From NCBI GenBank assembly GCA_018970205.1, contig JAGWWW010000006.1:1-61395 (forward strand): a DNA stretch of 61,395 nucleotides, given 5' to 3'. The first letter of the stretch is position 1. Every line of letters begins with the position of its first letter. The position numbers and the translations under genes were made by a program. This document shows, piece by piece, positions 44,848 to 55,143 of the stretch. Under the pieces are notes generated by a model that was not told the DNA's origin, did no database searches, and saw nothing but the letters and a program-made list of their open reading frames with translations. The DNA is from Actinomycetales bacterium. GTDB lineage: Bacteria; Actinomycetota; Actinomycetes; S36-B12; UBA5976.

Positions 44848-47800
44848 ATGCACGGTGATGCACCAGCGCGACAGACGACGGTTGCTGTCGTCCTCGTGGT
44901 GCACAACGGGGTTCGCTGGCTACCGACGCTGCTGCAGTCACTGCCAGCCGCGCTCGCGGCCGCGGTGCCGCTGCACATCGGCGGTGCGCATCGGCCCGAT
45001 GAAACTTCCGCCGATTTCACGGTCGCCGACGAAGGCCCCGGAGTTTTCCCGGAGCCACGCACCGGCGGTGGCCACTCGGCAGATGCCCGCGATGCCGACG
45101 ACGGTCCGGGCGATGCCGGAACCATCGACTGCGACGTCACCCTCATCGCCGTAGACACGGGGTCGGTCGACGCCAGCGCAGACCTTGCCCGCGACGCCGG
45201 CTTCACGGTGCTGCAGGCGGAGGCATCGACACCTTTCGGACGCGCTGTCGCAATCGCGCGCGCACACCTCGACAGCATCGGGCACAGACCAGAGTGGCTC
45301 TGGCTTGTGCACGATGACGCGGCACCCCAGCCCGGCTGCCTCCCGGCTTTGGCGGCGGCGGCAGTGGATTGCGAAGCCGCCGTCGCCGGCCCGATGGTCG
45401 TCCAGTGGTCCGGGTCAGGCCGCATCGCCGAGCTCGGCATCCGGCTCACCGGCGCGGGCAGGCGAGTCACATCCGTCGACCCCGGTGAAGTCGACCAGGG
45501 GCAACACGACGACGACGGCGCTCGACGCACCCTCGCGGTAGGCAGCACGGCCATGTTGGTCCGCACCGACGTGTGGGACCAACTCGGCGGTTTCGACCCC
45601 GCGCTGCCGATGAGCGGCGACGACATCGACTTCTGCCGCCGCGTCGGACGAGCCGGGCACGCGGTGGTCGCGGTGCCCCGTGCCAAGGTTCGCCACGCCG
45701 GTGCGATGAGCCGAGGACAGCGGCCGCACAGCCGGTCAACCCGGCCCGCTCGCGACCTGCGTCTGTCTGCCCTCCACATGCAGATTGCCCACGCCGCCGG
45801 CTGGGTGTGGCCCTTTGTGGCCGTGCGGATGCTGTTGGGCACTTTCGCCGCGGCGGCCGTCGCCCTGCTACGTCGCGACGTCATCCGCGCGCGGGATGAG
45901 GTCGACGGGTTGTTGCGCTTCCTCGCGCACCCATCCCGGGTCTTCGCGAGCCGACACCGGGTCGCGGCGACTGCGATAACCGGCCCCCAGGCGGAGCGGC
46001 AGTTCCGAGTGCCCGTCCGAGAGCGCGTGCGCGTCGCCGGGCGGTCGGCACTGAACCTGGCCGACTTCGTCACGAGGGTTGCGGGCGAGCGACAGGAGGC
46101 TCCGATCTTCCTCGAGGAGGACGATCAAGAGCCCCGCCCAGTCCGCCGCGAGGTGCTGCGTCGGCTCTGGCACCGTCCCCTCATCGCGGTGCCGATGCTG
46201 CTCGCACTGGTGTCTGCCGTGGCGCACTTCGGCCTGTTGGTGGGCCAGGGCCCGCTGCACGGCGCACTTTGGCCGCTCACCGCCGACTCAGGCGGCGACC
46301 TGTGGCGCAGTTACACGTCCGCCTGGCACGACCTCGGACGCGGCAGCGCCGTACCGGCACCGGCATGGCTGCTCCCGACCGCGGTGCTCACCGTGCCGTT
46401 CGGCGGCAGCCTCAGCGCGCTGCTGTCGTTCATCACCGTCTTCTTCGTACCGCTGTTTGTGTCCTCGTTCGCGGTCGGCGTGCGCGGCCTCGTCCGAGGC
46501 GCCTGGCCCCGAGTCATCGCGGGGTTGTGCGTCGCGCTGGTGCCGACCCTGACCACCGCACGCGACCGGGCTGACGTCAGCGTCCTCATGGTCGCGTTGC
46601 TGCTGCCGCTGTTGGCCCGCAGCAGCGTCATCGCACTCGCATCCCCGAGCGCGGCGAGGTGGGCACGGGTTGCGTTGTTGCTGTCCCTGGCTGCCGCATT
46701 CGAGCCGATGGCCTGGGTTCTGGCCGCAGGCATAGCCGTGGTGATGGCCGGCGTCTCGAGACAGGTGCGCCGAGCGGGGCGTTCGGTGCTCGTGGTGCTG
46801 GCGTCGCCACTTGTGCTGCTTGCTCCCATGAGCCTGCAGTGGCTGCGCAGCCCGCAACTGCTGCTGGTCTCAACTGGCGCGATTCCCACGCAGTCGCCGG
46901 CCGCCGGGGCTTGGAAGCAGGTCCTCACGCTGTCAGACAGCCCAGGGCAGTGGTGGGGGGCGGCGGTGGCGGCCCTGGGTGCGGCGGCGATGGTGCGCGG
47001 GGCGTCACATCGGTTCACCCGCGACCTTGGATTGGCCGCGCTCATCCCGTTGAGCGCCGTCGTGGTGGCTGATCACGTGGTCGTTCGCATCCCCGGCTTG
47101 ATCGAGCCAGCGCACCCCGCCGCGAACGTGGCTCTGACGCTCATCGCCCTGGCAGCCGGTGTGTCCATCGCCACTGCGGCCGACGGACTCATCGGCGCAC
47201 TGCGCAGCCATGCAGTCGGTCCGCGTCACGCCGCAGCCATCGCAGCGGTGTCGGGGGTCGCGATTGCCACGGTCATGGGCGGCTGGACCTGGCTGCGATC
47301 CCCCGACTTCACACTCGCCCGCGGGATGACGCAGGACCTACCGGCATTCGTGGCGGCGGACCTGGATTCCGCCGAGAAGCCCCGGGTGCTGGTCTTGAGG
47401 GCGGACGACCCCGCACCGATCGCCTTTGCCATTCGCGGGTCGGCGACCTCGATGGTGGGGGAAGACGACATGCTGCGTATGGGTGGGCAGGACGCTGCCG
47501 TTTCGGCAGCGGTGCGGATGCTCGTCACCCAAGGTGAACTCGTGGCCGGGGACAGGGCAGTTGCGGTGAGGTCGCTTGCCGACGCGGGCATCCGCTACAT
47601 CGCCATGCCTGCCGATGGGCGAGGGGCTGGTGCCGTCGCACAGTCGTTGGTGAGCGCGCCCCGGATCCGTCAGTTGACCGCGCCACAGGATGGGCGCGGC
47701 TGGTGGCTGTGGCAGGTGCCGGGTAAGCCGGCGAGGGCCCGGATCGCGTCGGTGGTCGACCCCCAGACGGCGCTTCCATGGCCCGTTTTCAGTGTGCGGG

Positions 47801-48129
47801 GCGACCATGACCCAGGCGGTGTGCATCTGACCGCGACGGAATCCGGATCCACGGCGGAACCGTTGCTGCGGCCCAGCGTCATCGCTATCGCAGACGCCAC
47901 GTCCGGTTGGTCGGCGGCAGTTGACGGGCGCGCGGCGGACATCATGCGCACGGACTCCGGCACCGTGCTGGTTGATGTGCCGCTGGGGGCGCGTTCAGAG
48001 GTGTCCATCGAGCACACCGACCGCAGCCGGTCGCTGTGGTTGTTATTCCAGGGCCTCGCCATCGGTGCCGTCTGCATCGCCGCGCTCCCGGGGCGTCGGC
48101 GCGACGACGATGAGGTGGCGAACCCATGA
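44848..48129 (+). CDS. Large membrane glycosyltransferase (GT2 + polytopic region)
   Basis: 1,093 residues. N-terminal GT2 domain ~8-290: TTVAVVLVVHNGVRWLP, then an Asp/Gly-rich insert (~48-85), LIAVDTGSVDASADLA, WLWLVHDDAAPQPGCLP, and LPMSGDDIDFCRRVGRAGH. From ~320 there are many hydrophobic spans (for example WPFVAVRMLLGTFAAAAVALL, LIAVPMLLALVSAVAHFGLLV, LLSFITVFFVPLFVSSFAVGV), up to about 850, then an extracytoplasmic region ~850-1060 and a last span. Proteins of this size stand beside WhiB, DUF5719 and DUF3499 genes in many actinobacteria and are thought to work on arabinogalactan/teichoic-type polymers, which is unproven. Coupled to the DUF5719 gene (ATGA). Confidence 0.85.
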   Translation: MHGDAPARQTTVAVVLVVHNGVRWLPTLLQSLPAALAAAVPLHIGGAHRPDETSADFTVADEGPGVFPEPRTGGGHSADARDADDGPGDAGTIDCDVTLIAVDTGSVDASADLARDAGFTVLQAEASTPFGRAVAIARAHLDSIGHRPEWLWLVHDDAAPQPGCLPALAAAAVDCEAAVAGPMVVQWSGSGRIAELGIRLTGAGRRVTSVDPGEVDQGQHDDDGARRTLAVGSTAMLVRTDVWDQLGGFDPALPMSGDDIDFCRRVGRAGHAVVAVPRAKVRHAGAMSRGQRPHSRSTRPARDLRLSALHMQIAHAAGWVWPFVAVRMLLGTFAAAAVALLRRDVIRARDEVDGLLRFLAHPSRVFASRHRVAATAITGPQAERQFRVPVRERVRVAGRSALNLADFVTRVAGERQEAPIFLEEDDQEPRPVRREVLRRLWHRPLIAVPMLLALVSAVAHFGLLVGQGPLHGALWPLTADSGGDLWRSYTSAWHDLGRGSAVPAPAWLLPTAVLTVPFGGSLSALLSFITVFFVPLFVSSFAVGVRGLVRGAWPRVIAGLCVALVPTLTTARDRADVSVLMVALLLPLLARSSVIALASPSAARWARVALLLSLAAAFEPMAWVLAAGIAVVMAGVSRQVRRAGRSVLVVLASPLVLLAPMSLQWLRSPQLLLVSTGAIPTQSPAAGAWKQVLTLSDSPGQWWGAAVAALGAAAMVRGASHRFTRDLGLAALIPLSAVVVADHVVVRIPGLIEPAHPAANVALTLIALAAGVSIATAADGLIGALRSHAVGPRHAAAIAAVSGVAIATVMGGWTWLRSPDFTLARGMTQDLPAFVAADLDSAEKPRVLVLRADDPAPIAFAIRGSATSMVGEDDMLRMGGQDAAVSAAVRMLVTQGELVAGDRAVAVRSLADAGIRYIAMPADGRGAGAVAQSLVSAPRIRQLTAPQDGRGWWLWQVPGKPARARIASVVDPQTALPWPVFSVRGDHDPGGVHLTATESGSTAEPLLRPSVIAIADATSGWSAAVDGRAADIMRTDSGTVLVDVPLGARSEVSIEHTDRSRSLWLLFQGLAIGAVCIAALPGRRRDDDEVANP

Positions 48130-49505
48130 GGCAGCCATCAAGGACTCGAGTGTGGTCACGGCGGCTATGGCCGGTTGCGCTCGCCGGGCTGGTGCTCGGT
48201 GCGAGTGAATACGCGCCTTCGGTTGAATTGACGCGCGGCTCCGCAGTGATGCGCAAGGGCTTGGAGCAGTCCCAGGTCGTCTGCCCAACAGTGCCCGACA
48301 CCTCACCCGGCAGGCTCTTCGTCTCGTCGCCATCTGGTGCGGCGGACGTCCGAGCCGGCGTTCTTCGCGGCCCCGCGCAGGTGCTCGGTGCGCGCGTCGC
48401 AGCGCTGACGGTGCCCACCTCCAAACAGGCTGCGGTCGTCACGCTCGGTGACGCGTCTGTGGGCCGAACTGACGCGGTGCTGCTCGCCCGAGGCGCTGCG
48501 ACGCTGGTCACCGGCCTACTCGGCCAACAGTGTCAGCCGGCAGCCGCCTCCTGGTGGTTTGTCGGGGCTTCTGCCCGGTTCGGCCGCTCCGACAGCATCG
48601 TGCTGACGAACCCGACCAATGCCGTCGCAGTCGTCGACATCGATGCCTTCACACTTCGCGGCCGCGAGCACTCGGCCGACAGCAGGGGCATCGGCGTGCG
48701 CCCCCGGTCGCGGCGGATCATCGCCTTGAACCGGTTGTTCCCGGGCGTGCCGTCCGCTGTTGTACACATATCCACCACGTCAGGAGTCATCCACGCAGCG
48801 CTGCTCGCAAGCCAATTCACGGGAACCGCCGGAACCGGCGCCGAGTGGCTTCCTGCAACCGCTCCGGGGCTCTCAGTCATCCCCGTCGCGCCGGACTTGT
48901 CCTCGGCAACTCTCTACCTCGCAGCCGAGCGTGCGGCAACAGTGTCTGTCCGAGCGACCGGCCCTGCGGGCTCGTTCACCCCGCTGGGAATGGGCAGCAT
49001 CAGTGTGCCCGCAGGCACACTGGTCGCGGTCCATGCGAGTGAGGTCGCGCCGGACGCGGCAGCGCTTCTGGTCACCAGCAGCAGCCCCGTGGTGGCGGGG
49101 CTAGTCGGCAACGGCACCGGTTCGGCCCGCGCCGACCTCGTCGCAGCGGCTGCGGTGGCGCCTACAGTGACGCGCGGGCAAGCATTGACAGGTCTGGCCG
49201 GTCTGGCATCGAGATTGACCGTCGTGTCAGACCCCGGACGCGAGACTGTCGTGACAGTCGCTTTGCGGGGCAGTGCGACAGCATGGCGACGCACCCTCAC
49301 GTTGCGGGACGGGGACGCCCGCGTGCTCTGGCTGCCGGTGCAGGCAAGGGCGACATCCGTCGATGTCAACGTCACTCGCGGCTCAGTCGGCCTGCTGATG
49401 TCATTGCGCGGCGCACCGTCAAGACCGGGCACTGCGGCCGACATCACCCTCGCTGCCCGGGCCACCACAGTGCTAGTGAGGCCAGCGGCGCAAGTGCCCC
49501 GCTGA
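48126..49505 (+). CDS. DUF5719 family secreted or anchored protein
   Basis: 459 residues. One N-terminal hydrophobic segment after a basic start (RRLWPVALAGLVLGASEYAPSV) serves as signal anchor; the remainder is beta-rich, with repeated segments such as SIVLTNPTNAVAVVDIDAFTLRG and RRIIALNRLFPGVPSAVVHI, as in DUF5719. Ser/Ala/Val composition fits an extracytoplasmic beta-sandwich. Function unknown; constant pairing with the large glycosyltransferase suggests a shared surface-polymer task. Starts within the end of that gene. Confidence 0.8.
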   Translation: MRQPSRTRVWSRRLWPVALAGLVLGASEYAPSVELTRGSAVMRKGLEQSQVVCPTVPDTSPGRLFVSSPSGAADVRAGVLRGPAQVLGARVAALTVPTSKQAAVVTLGDASVGRTDAVLLARGAATLVTGLLGQQCQPAAASWWFVGASARFGRSDSIVLTNPTNAVAVVDIDAFTLRGREHSADSRGIGVRPRSRRIIALNRLFPGVPSAVVHISTTSGVIHAALLASQFTGTAGTGAEWLPATAPGLSVIPVAPDLSSATLYLAAERAATVSVRATGPAGSFTPLGMGSISVPAGTLVAVHASEVAPDAAALLVTSSSPVVAGLVGNGTGSARADLVAAAAVAPTVTRGQALTGLAGLASRLTVVSDPGRETVVTVALRGSATAWRRTLTLRDGDARVLWLPVQARATSVDVNVTRGSVGLLMSLRGAPSRPGTAADITLAARATTVLVRPAAQVPR

Positions 49506-49647
49506 GTCCTCGCACCTGTGCCGATCGTGCGTTAGCCAGCATCGCCACCCCGGATGTGGCCGGTGCAACCACGGCGTACGACCCTGGACCCCAGCCGGCG
49601 ACACCGACTCTGGGCGTGGCGCGGAGGACGGTGTCCTGGGCCACGCC

Positions 49648-49653
49648 TAATGT
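49648..49653 (+). promoter_or_regulatory. Candidate -10 element (TAATGT) for the DUF3499 gene
   Basis: TAATGT ends 8 bases before the ATG at 49662. It lies in a 156-base gap after DUF5719 in which no other feature is seen. Confidence 0.45.
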
Positions 49654-49661
49654 TGGTGACC

Positions 49662-50024
49662 ATGATGAGCGTGCGCCGGTGCAGCAAGCCGTCGTGCGGC
49701 CGGCCGGCCGTCGCGACGCTCACCTACATCTACGCCGAGAGCACCGCCGTACTCGGGCCATTGGCGACGTACGCCGAACCGCACTGCTACGACCTGTGCA
49801 GCGTTCACAGTGAGCGGCTCACCGCCCCCCGAGGCTGGGAGATGGTTCGGCTCGAACCGGACCCGGAGTCGCTCAAGCCCAGCCACGACGACCTTGAAGC
49901 CCTCGCGGACATCGTGCGCGAGGCCGCAGCCAAAGTCGAGCCAGCCGCGCCCGTAGTCGAAGTCGGACGACGAGGCCACTTGCGCGTTCTGCGCGACCCT
50001 GAGACGCAGGAGCCGCGAGACTAG
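49662..50024 (+). CDS. DUF3499 zinc-ribbon-like protein
   Basis: 120 residues. RRCSKPSCGRPAVATLTYIYAESTAVLGPLATYAEPHCYDLCSVHSERLTAPRGWE is a very strongly conserved actinobacterial stretch with a Cys/His pattern (CxxxxC, then HCxxxC and H) able to bind a metal. The C-terminal half is variable and acidic. Function unknown. Start at 49662 chosen by the TAATGT box; ATG codons at 49650 and 49665 are alternatives. Corresponds to mycobacterial Rv3258c next to the phosphomannomutase gene. Confidence 0.85.
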   Translation: MMSVRRCSKPSCGRPAVATLTYIYAESTAVLGPLATYAEPHCYDLCSVHSERLTAPRGWEMVRLEPDPESLKPSHDDLEALADIVREAAAKVEPAAPVVEVGRRGHLRVLRDPETQEPRD

Positions 50025-50027
50025 ACT
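50022..50027 (+). promoter_or_regulatory. Candidate -10 element (TAGACT) for the phosphomannomutase gene
   Basis: TAGACT ends 6 bases before the ATG at 50034 and includes the stop codon of the DUF3499 gene. It is the cleanest leaderless promoter in the window. Confidence 0.55.
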
Positions 50028-50033
50028 CGTCGC

Positions 50034-51416
50034 ATGCGCCATCCCGCCGACTTGGCCCGCATCATCAAGGCCTACGACATCCGCGGGGTCTACCCGCACG
50101 ACTTCGACGAGCAGTTCTTCGAGGACCTCGGCTCGGCGTTCGTCGCGATGCTCAGCGAGTCCGGCACCGCTGCATCGGCCGTGGTGATCGGGCACGACAT
50201 GCGCCCGTCGGCGGCCGAGATCGTCCCCGCGTTCGCGCGCGGCGTGAATCGCGCGGGCGCGGACGCGATCCTCATCGGACTGTGCTCAACCGACGGCTTG
50301 TACTTCGCCTCGGGCCACCTTGGCCTGCCCGGCGCCATGTTCACCGCCAGTCACAACCCCGCCCGTTACAACGGCGTGAAACTATGCCGCGCATACGCCG
50401 CCCCAGTCGGCCGCGAGACCGGCCTGGCGCGCATCACCGAGATTCTTGCCGGGGAGTCGCCCGCCGCGGCCGACATCGCCGGCACGACACAGGAACGCGA
50501 CCTGCTCGCGGACTACGTGGCCTTCCTGCACTCATGCGTTGACCTGTCCGGCATCCGCACCCTGAAGGTCGCCGTCGACGCCGGCAACGGCATGGGCGGA
50601 CTCACGGTGCCTGCAGTCTTCGAGGGCCTGCCCATCGACCTCGTGCCGCTGTATTTCGAGTTGGACGGCACCTTCCCCAACCACGAGGCGAACCCGATCG
50701 AGCCGGAGAACCTGCGCGATCTGCAGGCGCTGGTCCGCGACACCGGCGCAGATGTGGGCCTGGCATTCGACGGCGACGCCGACCGCTGCTTCGCCGTGGA
50801 TGAGCGCGGCGAGTTGATCGACCCGTCCACCATCACCGCGCTCATCGCCGAGCGTGAGCTGGCCCGTCACCCGGGGTCGGCAGTCATCTACAACCTCATC
50901 AGCTCCCGTGCGGTGCCAGAAGTGATCGAGCAAGCCGGCGGGGTCGCCGTGCGCAGCCGCGTCGGTCACTCGTTCATCAAGGCAGACATGGCCGCTCACG
51001 ACGCGGTCTTCGGCGGGGAGCACTCCGGCCACTTCTACTTCCGCGATTTCTGGAAGGCCGACTCGGGAATCCTCGCGGCGCTGCACCTGCTCGCCGCGCT
51101 CGGTGAGACCGCGCCCGGCACAGCGCTCTCGCAGGTGCTCGCGCCCTACATCCGCTGGAAGCGCTCGGGTGAGATCAATTCCGAGGTCGCCGACGTCCCG
51201 GCCACGCTCTCGCGCATCCGGCAGGCATACGCCGCGCAGGACGGGGTCGAGCTCGACGAGCTCGACGGGCTCACCGTGCAGGCAGCACACTGGTGGTTCA
51301 ACGTGCGCCCGAGCAACACCGAGCCGCTGCTGCGCCTGAATGTCGAGGCGCGAACCGACGCTCTGCTGGCAGAGTCGACCGCCGGCGCCCTCGGCATCAT
51401 CCGGGGGACGGCATGA
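50034..51416 (+). CDS. manB: Phosphomannomutase/phosphoglucomutase (ManB)
   Basis: Makes mannose-1-phosphate for GDP-mannose. 460 residues with all four phosphohexomutase loops: S106 in FTASHNPARYNGVK, metal loop AFDGDADRCFAVDE, sugar loop GGEHSGHFYF, and phosphate loop RPSNTEPLLRLN. IIKAYDIRGVYP starts the protein as in the family. Followed with overlap by a Trm112-like gene. With the nucleotidyltransferase at 42.3 kb and the envelope enzymes between, it forms the mannose-donor branch. The phosphomannose isomerase usually nearby in actinobacteria is not in the window. Confidence 0.94.
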   Translation: MRHPADLARIIKAYDIRGVYPHDFDEQFFEDLGSAFVAMLSESGTAASAVVIGHDMRPSAAEIVPAFARGVNRAGADAILIGLCSTDGLYFASGHLGLPGAMFTASHNPARYNGVKLCRAYAAPVGRETGLARITEILAGESPAAADIAGTTQERDLLADYVAFLHSCVDLSGIRTLKVAVDAGNGMGGLTVPAVFEGLPIDLVPLYFELDGTFPNHEANPIEPENLRDLQALVRDTGADVGLAFDGDADRCFAVDERGELIDPSTITALIAERELARHPGSAVIYNLISSRAVPEVIEQAGGVAVRSRVGHSFIKADMAAHDAVFGGEHSGHFYFRDFWKADSGILAALHLLAALGETAPGTALSQVLAPYIRWKRSGEINSEVADVPATLSRIRQAYAAQDGVELDELDGLTVQAAHWWFNVRPSNTEPLLRLNVEARTDALLAESTAGALGIIRGTA

Positions 51417-51595
51417 CCTCGTGGCGGGATCTCGCCGCGCAGGGAGTCATCGTGTGCCCCGCAGACCGCGGCACGTTGACCGTGGGAACCGACACGCTGC
51501 GGTGCGCGTCGTGCTCGCGGGTCTACCGCATCGAGGACGACATCCCCGTGCTGCTCATCAGCGACGCCGTGGTTGACGCCGGTCACACCGGCTGA
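51413..51595 (+). CDS. Trm112-like small zinc-ribbon protein
   Basis: 60 residues, ATG overlapping the phosphomannomutase stop. Pattern of the Trm112/YcaR family: ICPADRGTLTVG, then C31-x2-C34 in RCASCSRVYRIEDDIPVLL, ending in the IPVLL signature. One oddity: the first metal pair, normally CPxC, reads C15-P-A-D, so one Cys is lost and metal binding may be partial or absent. In bacteria these proteins often sit beside phosphomannomutase genes; role unclear. Confidence 0.8.
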   Translation: MTSWRDLAAQGVIVCPADRGTLTVGTDTLRCASCSRVYRIEDDIPVLLISDAVVDAGHTG

Positions 51596-51652
51596 ACCTC
51601 GCCCCAGCATCGTCACCCTGCTCACATGCGCAGGTGCTGACACAATGACGCC

Positions 51653-53136
<1,484 letters not shown>

Positions 53137-53143
<7 letters not shown>

Positions 53144-54126
53144 CCTTCGTCGGCGCCCGGCGGCAGGTTGTCAGCCGCCGGCGGCGGGGCCTGGCGGCGC
53201 CGCAGGTCGATGAACAAGAGCGCTGCGACCACCCCAGTGCCGACCACGCCGACGAGCGTGGTGACCGACATGCGCAGGAAGTGCTCGGCGAGCATCTTCC
53301 CGGCGCCTGCCTCTGTCTCACCCGCTGAAGCCAGCGTGCCCAACGCCGTCACGGGCACCGCGAGGAGGGCGCCGAGGATGGCGGCAATGAAGCTCGCCGT
53401 GATTGTGATGACTGCGACTCTGACCGCGCTCGCACGCGTCAATCCCCATGCGCGGCGAAGCCCAGCCCAAGGGTTGAGGCCCTCCATGACGACCGCTTGC
53501 GGCGCCAGCGACAAGCGCACGGTGGCGAAGACCATCCAGACCAGTGCCGGTGCCGCACCGAGGAGCAGCAAGGCCGTCTGCCCAGCCCTCGCCGGCACCC
53601 ACTGAATCGCGAGCCCCACGACCACCAGGGGAGTTCCTGCCACCGCGGCCGCTGCCATGGTGGCGCTCACGCAGGCTGGTGCCGCGGCCATCGCGCGGCG
53701 CAGACATTCCCGCCACGTGGCTTGCGCCCCGATGTGCACGTCAGTGACGACTGCCGCGGCTGCAGCGGTCGCCACCATGGGCAGCAGCACCGTGGTGGCG
53801 ATGATCGCAGTGACGGCCTTGGCAAGCGGTGCGGTCGTTCCTTGTGGGTCGTTCATCCACGCTACGAGCGGCCGGGTCACATCAAACTGTGCGCTTCCGG
53901 CGGCGCGCACACTGCCGAAAACCCACACCGCCAAGGCTGTGTCAGCAATTGCCAGCACCAGCGCGGTCACGGCCGCAGTCGGCATCAGCACCTGCCAGCG
54001 GCGACGCACAACCCGCCAGCCGACGGCCGCGAACGCAGCGCCCGCTAGTGGGCCTTGCGGGATCATCGGTTCGTCGCTGTGGCTCGGTTCTGGTTGAGGC
54101 ACGGCAGTCCCTTCGACGCGCGGCAT
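53137..54126 (-). CDS. Polytopic membrane protein of unknown function
   Basis: 329 residues if started at 54126; ATGs at 54162 and 54066 are alternatives and none has a clear ribosome-binding site. About six hydrophobic spans (for example [108 protein letters not shown]) with the segment [14 protein letters not shown] between spans 4 and 5, as in DUF7847/glycerophosphodiesterase-membrane-domain-like proteins. It ends 7 bases inside the convergent ahcY gene. No function can be assigned. Confidence 0.75.
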
Positions 54127-54152
54127 TGGGGACCGAATCGCCGCGATGCGCC

Positions 54153-54158
54153 TATTCT
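54153..54158 (+). promoter_or_regulatory. Candidate -10 element (TATTCT) for the orphan regulator
   Basis: TATTCT ends 6 bases before the GTG at 54165, deciding the start of the regulator, for which no ribosome-binding site is seen. Confidence 0.5.
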
Positions 54159-54164
54159 GCATAT

Positions 54165-54893
54165 GTGGCTCTCATCGTCCCGCGCGCGCCTGCATCGGGA
54201 GAGCACCGCGTCGTCATCGTGGCGCGGGACCGACAACTCGGCATCGACATCGCTGACACCGTGGAGGGTTTGGGTTTCACAACGCGCGGTCCTGTCGGGC
54301 TGCACGAGGCCGGATCCCGCGTCACCGGCTATTCCGCGCGCGGCTTGGGCACGTGCCTCGTTGTCGTCGATCACGATCCCTCTGTCGTGGCAACTGTCCT
54401 GCAACAGGCGCGCGGCCTCGCCGGGGTGGCTGTGCTCGCCGCCGGCCGCTTCGAGCAGTCACGTGATGTGGCAGCGTTGCTCGACGCCGGCGCCTCTGAT
54501 GTGCTGCGACCCGAGGTCGCAGCCGACGAGCTTGGTGCGAGATTGCGGCGCGCATGCGCGGAAGCAGCGGCCACCGCAGGCGCATCCCTGCTCGCCGCGG
54601 ACTTGGTCGTGGACACTGCACGGCGCACCGTGACCAAACAAGGCGCAGCGCTGGGATTGACCCGCACGGAATTCGACCTGCTCGTCTGCCTGCTGCGCAA
54701 GGCCGATCGCGTTGTGATGTCGACGGACATCATGCGCGAGGTCTTCGGCCACGACACAGAGGCGGACCCTCACGTGCTCACCGTCCACGTGCAGCGTCTG
54801 CGTGCGAAAGTCGAGCGGGACCCTAAGCGGCCATCCCTCATCACGTCAGTGAGAGGGATCGGCTACATGCTGACCACCGGCGACAGCGCCTAG
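54165..54893 (+). CDS. OmpR-type regulator with degenerate receiver domain
   Basis: 242 residues. The C-terminal winged helix (~145-240) is a normal OmpR DNA-binding domain: LTRTEFDLLVCLLRKADRVVMSTDIMREVFG, VLTVHVQRLRAKVERDPKRPSLITSVRGIGYML. The receiver (~15-125) has lost key residues: the acidic pair is A20-R21 (VVIVARD), the conserved Lys is R115 (VLRPE), and the Thr/Ser switch is Ala (VLAAG); only D69 in LVVVD may correspond to the phosphoacceptor. It therefore probably works without normal phosphorylation. It stands where mycobacteria carry mtrA, but no mtrB kinase or lpqB follows; ComF comes next after 250 bases without a gene. Confidence 0.87.
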   Translation: MALIVPRAPASGEHRVVIVARDRQLGIDIADTVEGLGFTTRGPVGLHEAGSRVTGYSARGLGTCLVVVDHDPSVVATVLQQARGLAGVAVLAAGRFEQSRDVAALLDAGASDVLRPEVAADELGARLRRACAEAAATAGASLLAADLVVDTARRTVTKQGAALGLTRTEFDLLVCLLRKADRVVMSTDIMREVFGHDTEADPHVLTVHVQRLRAKVERDPKRPSLITSVRGIGYMLTTGDSA

Positions 54894-55143
54894 CCGGTAT
54901 CGTCCTGGCGAGGCGCGGCGACTGCTGCCGCAGCCGCATCACATCCGATGCGCGCGGTCCGGCCGGGGCCGCACGACCGAAACATGTGCGGGAGTTGGCG
55001 TGCTGCCGACGGCCGCACGCCCACGACGGCCCTGATGTGAGGGCGCGCGCCTGAGCGGCTCCAGCGCGTCGGACAGTTGTCGAAGTCCACAGAGGCCGCC
55101 GCACTTGTGGCTGGACAGCGAGGCTCGCGCGCATCCTGCGCGT

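Noticed and set aside
44811-46073. 420-residue minus-strand open frame
   Set aside because: Antisense to the glycosyltransferase domain, Ser/Arg/Thr-rich noise.
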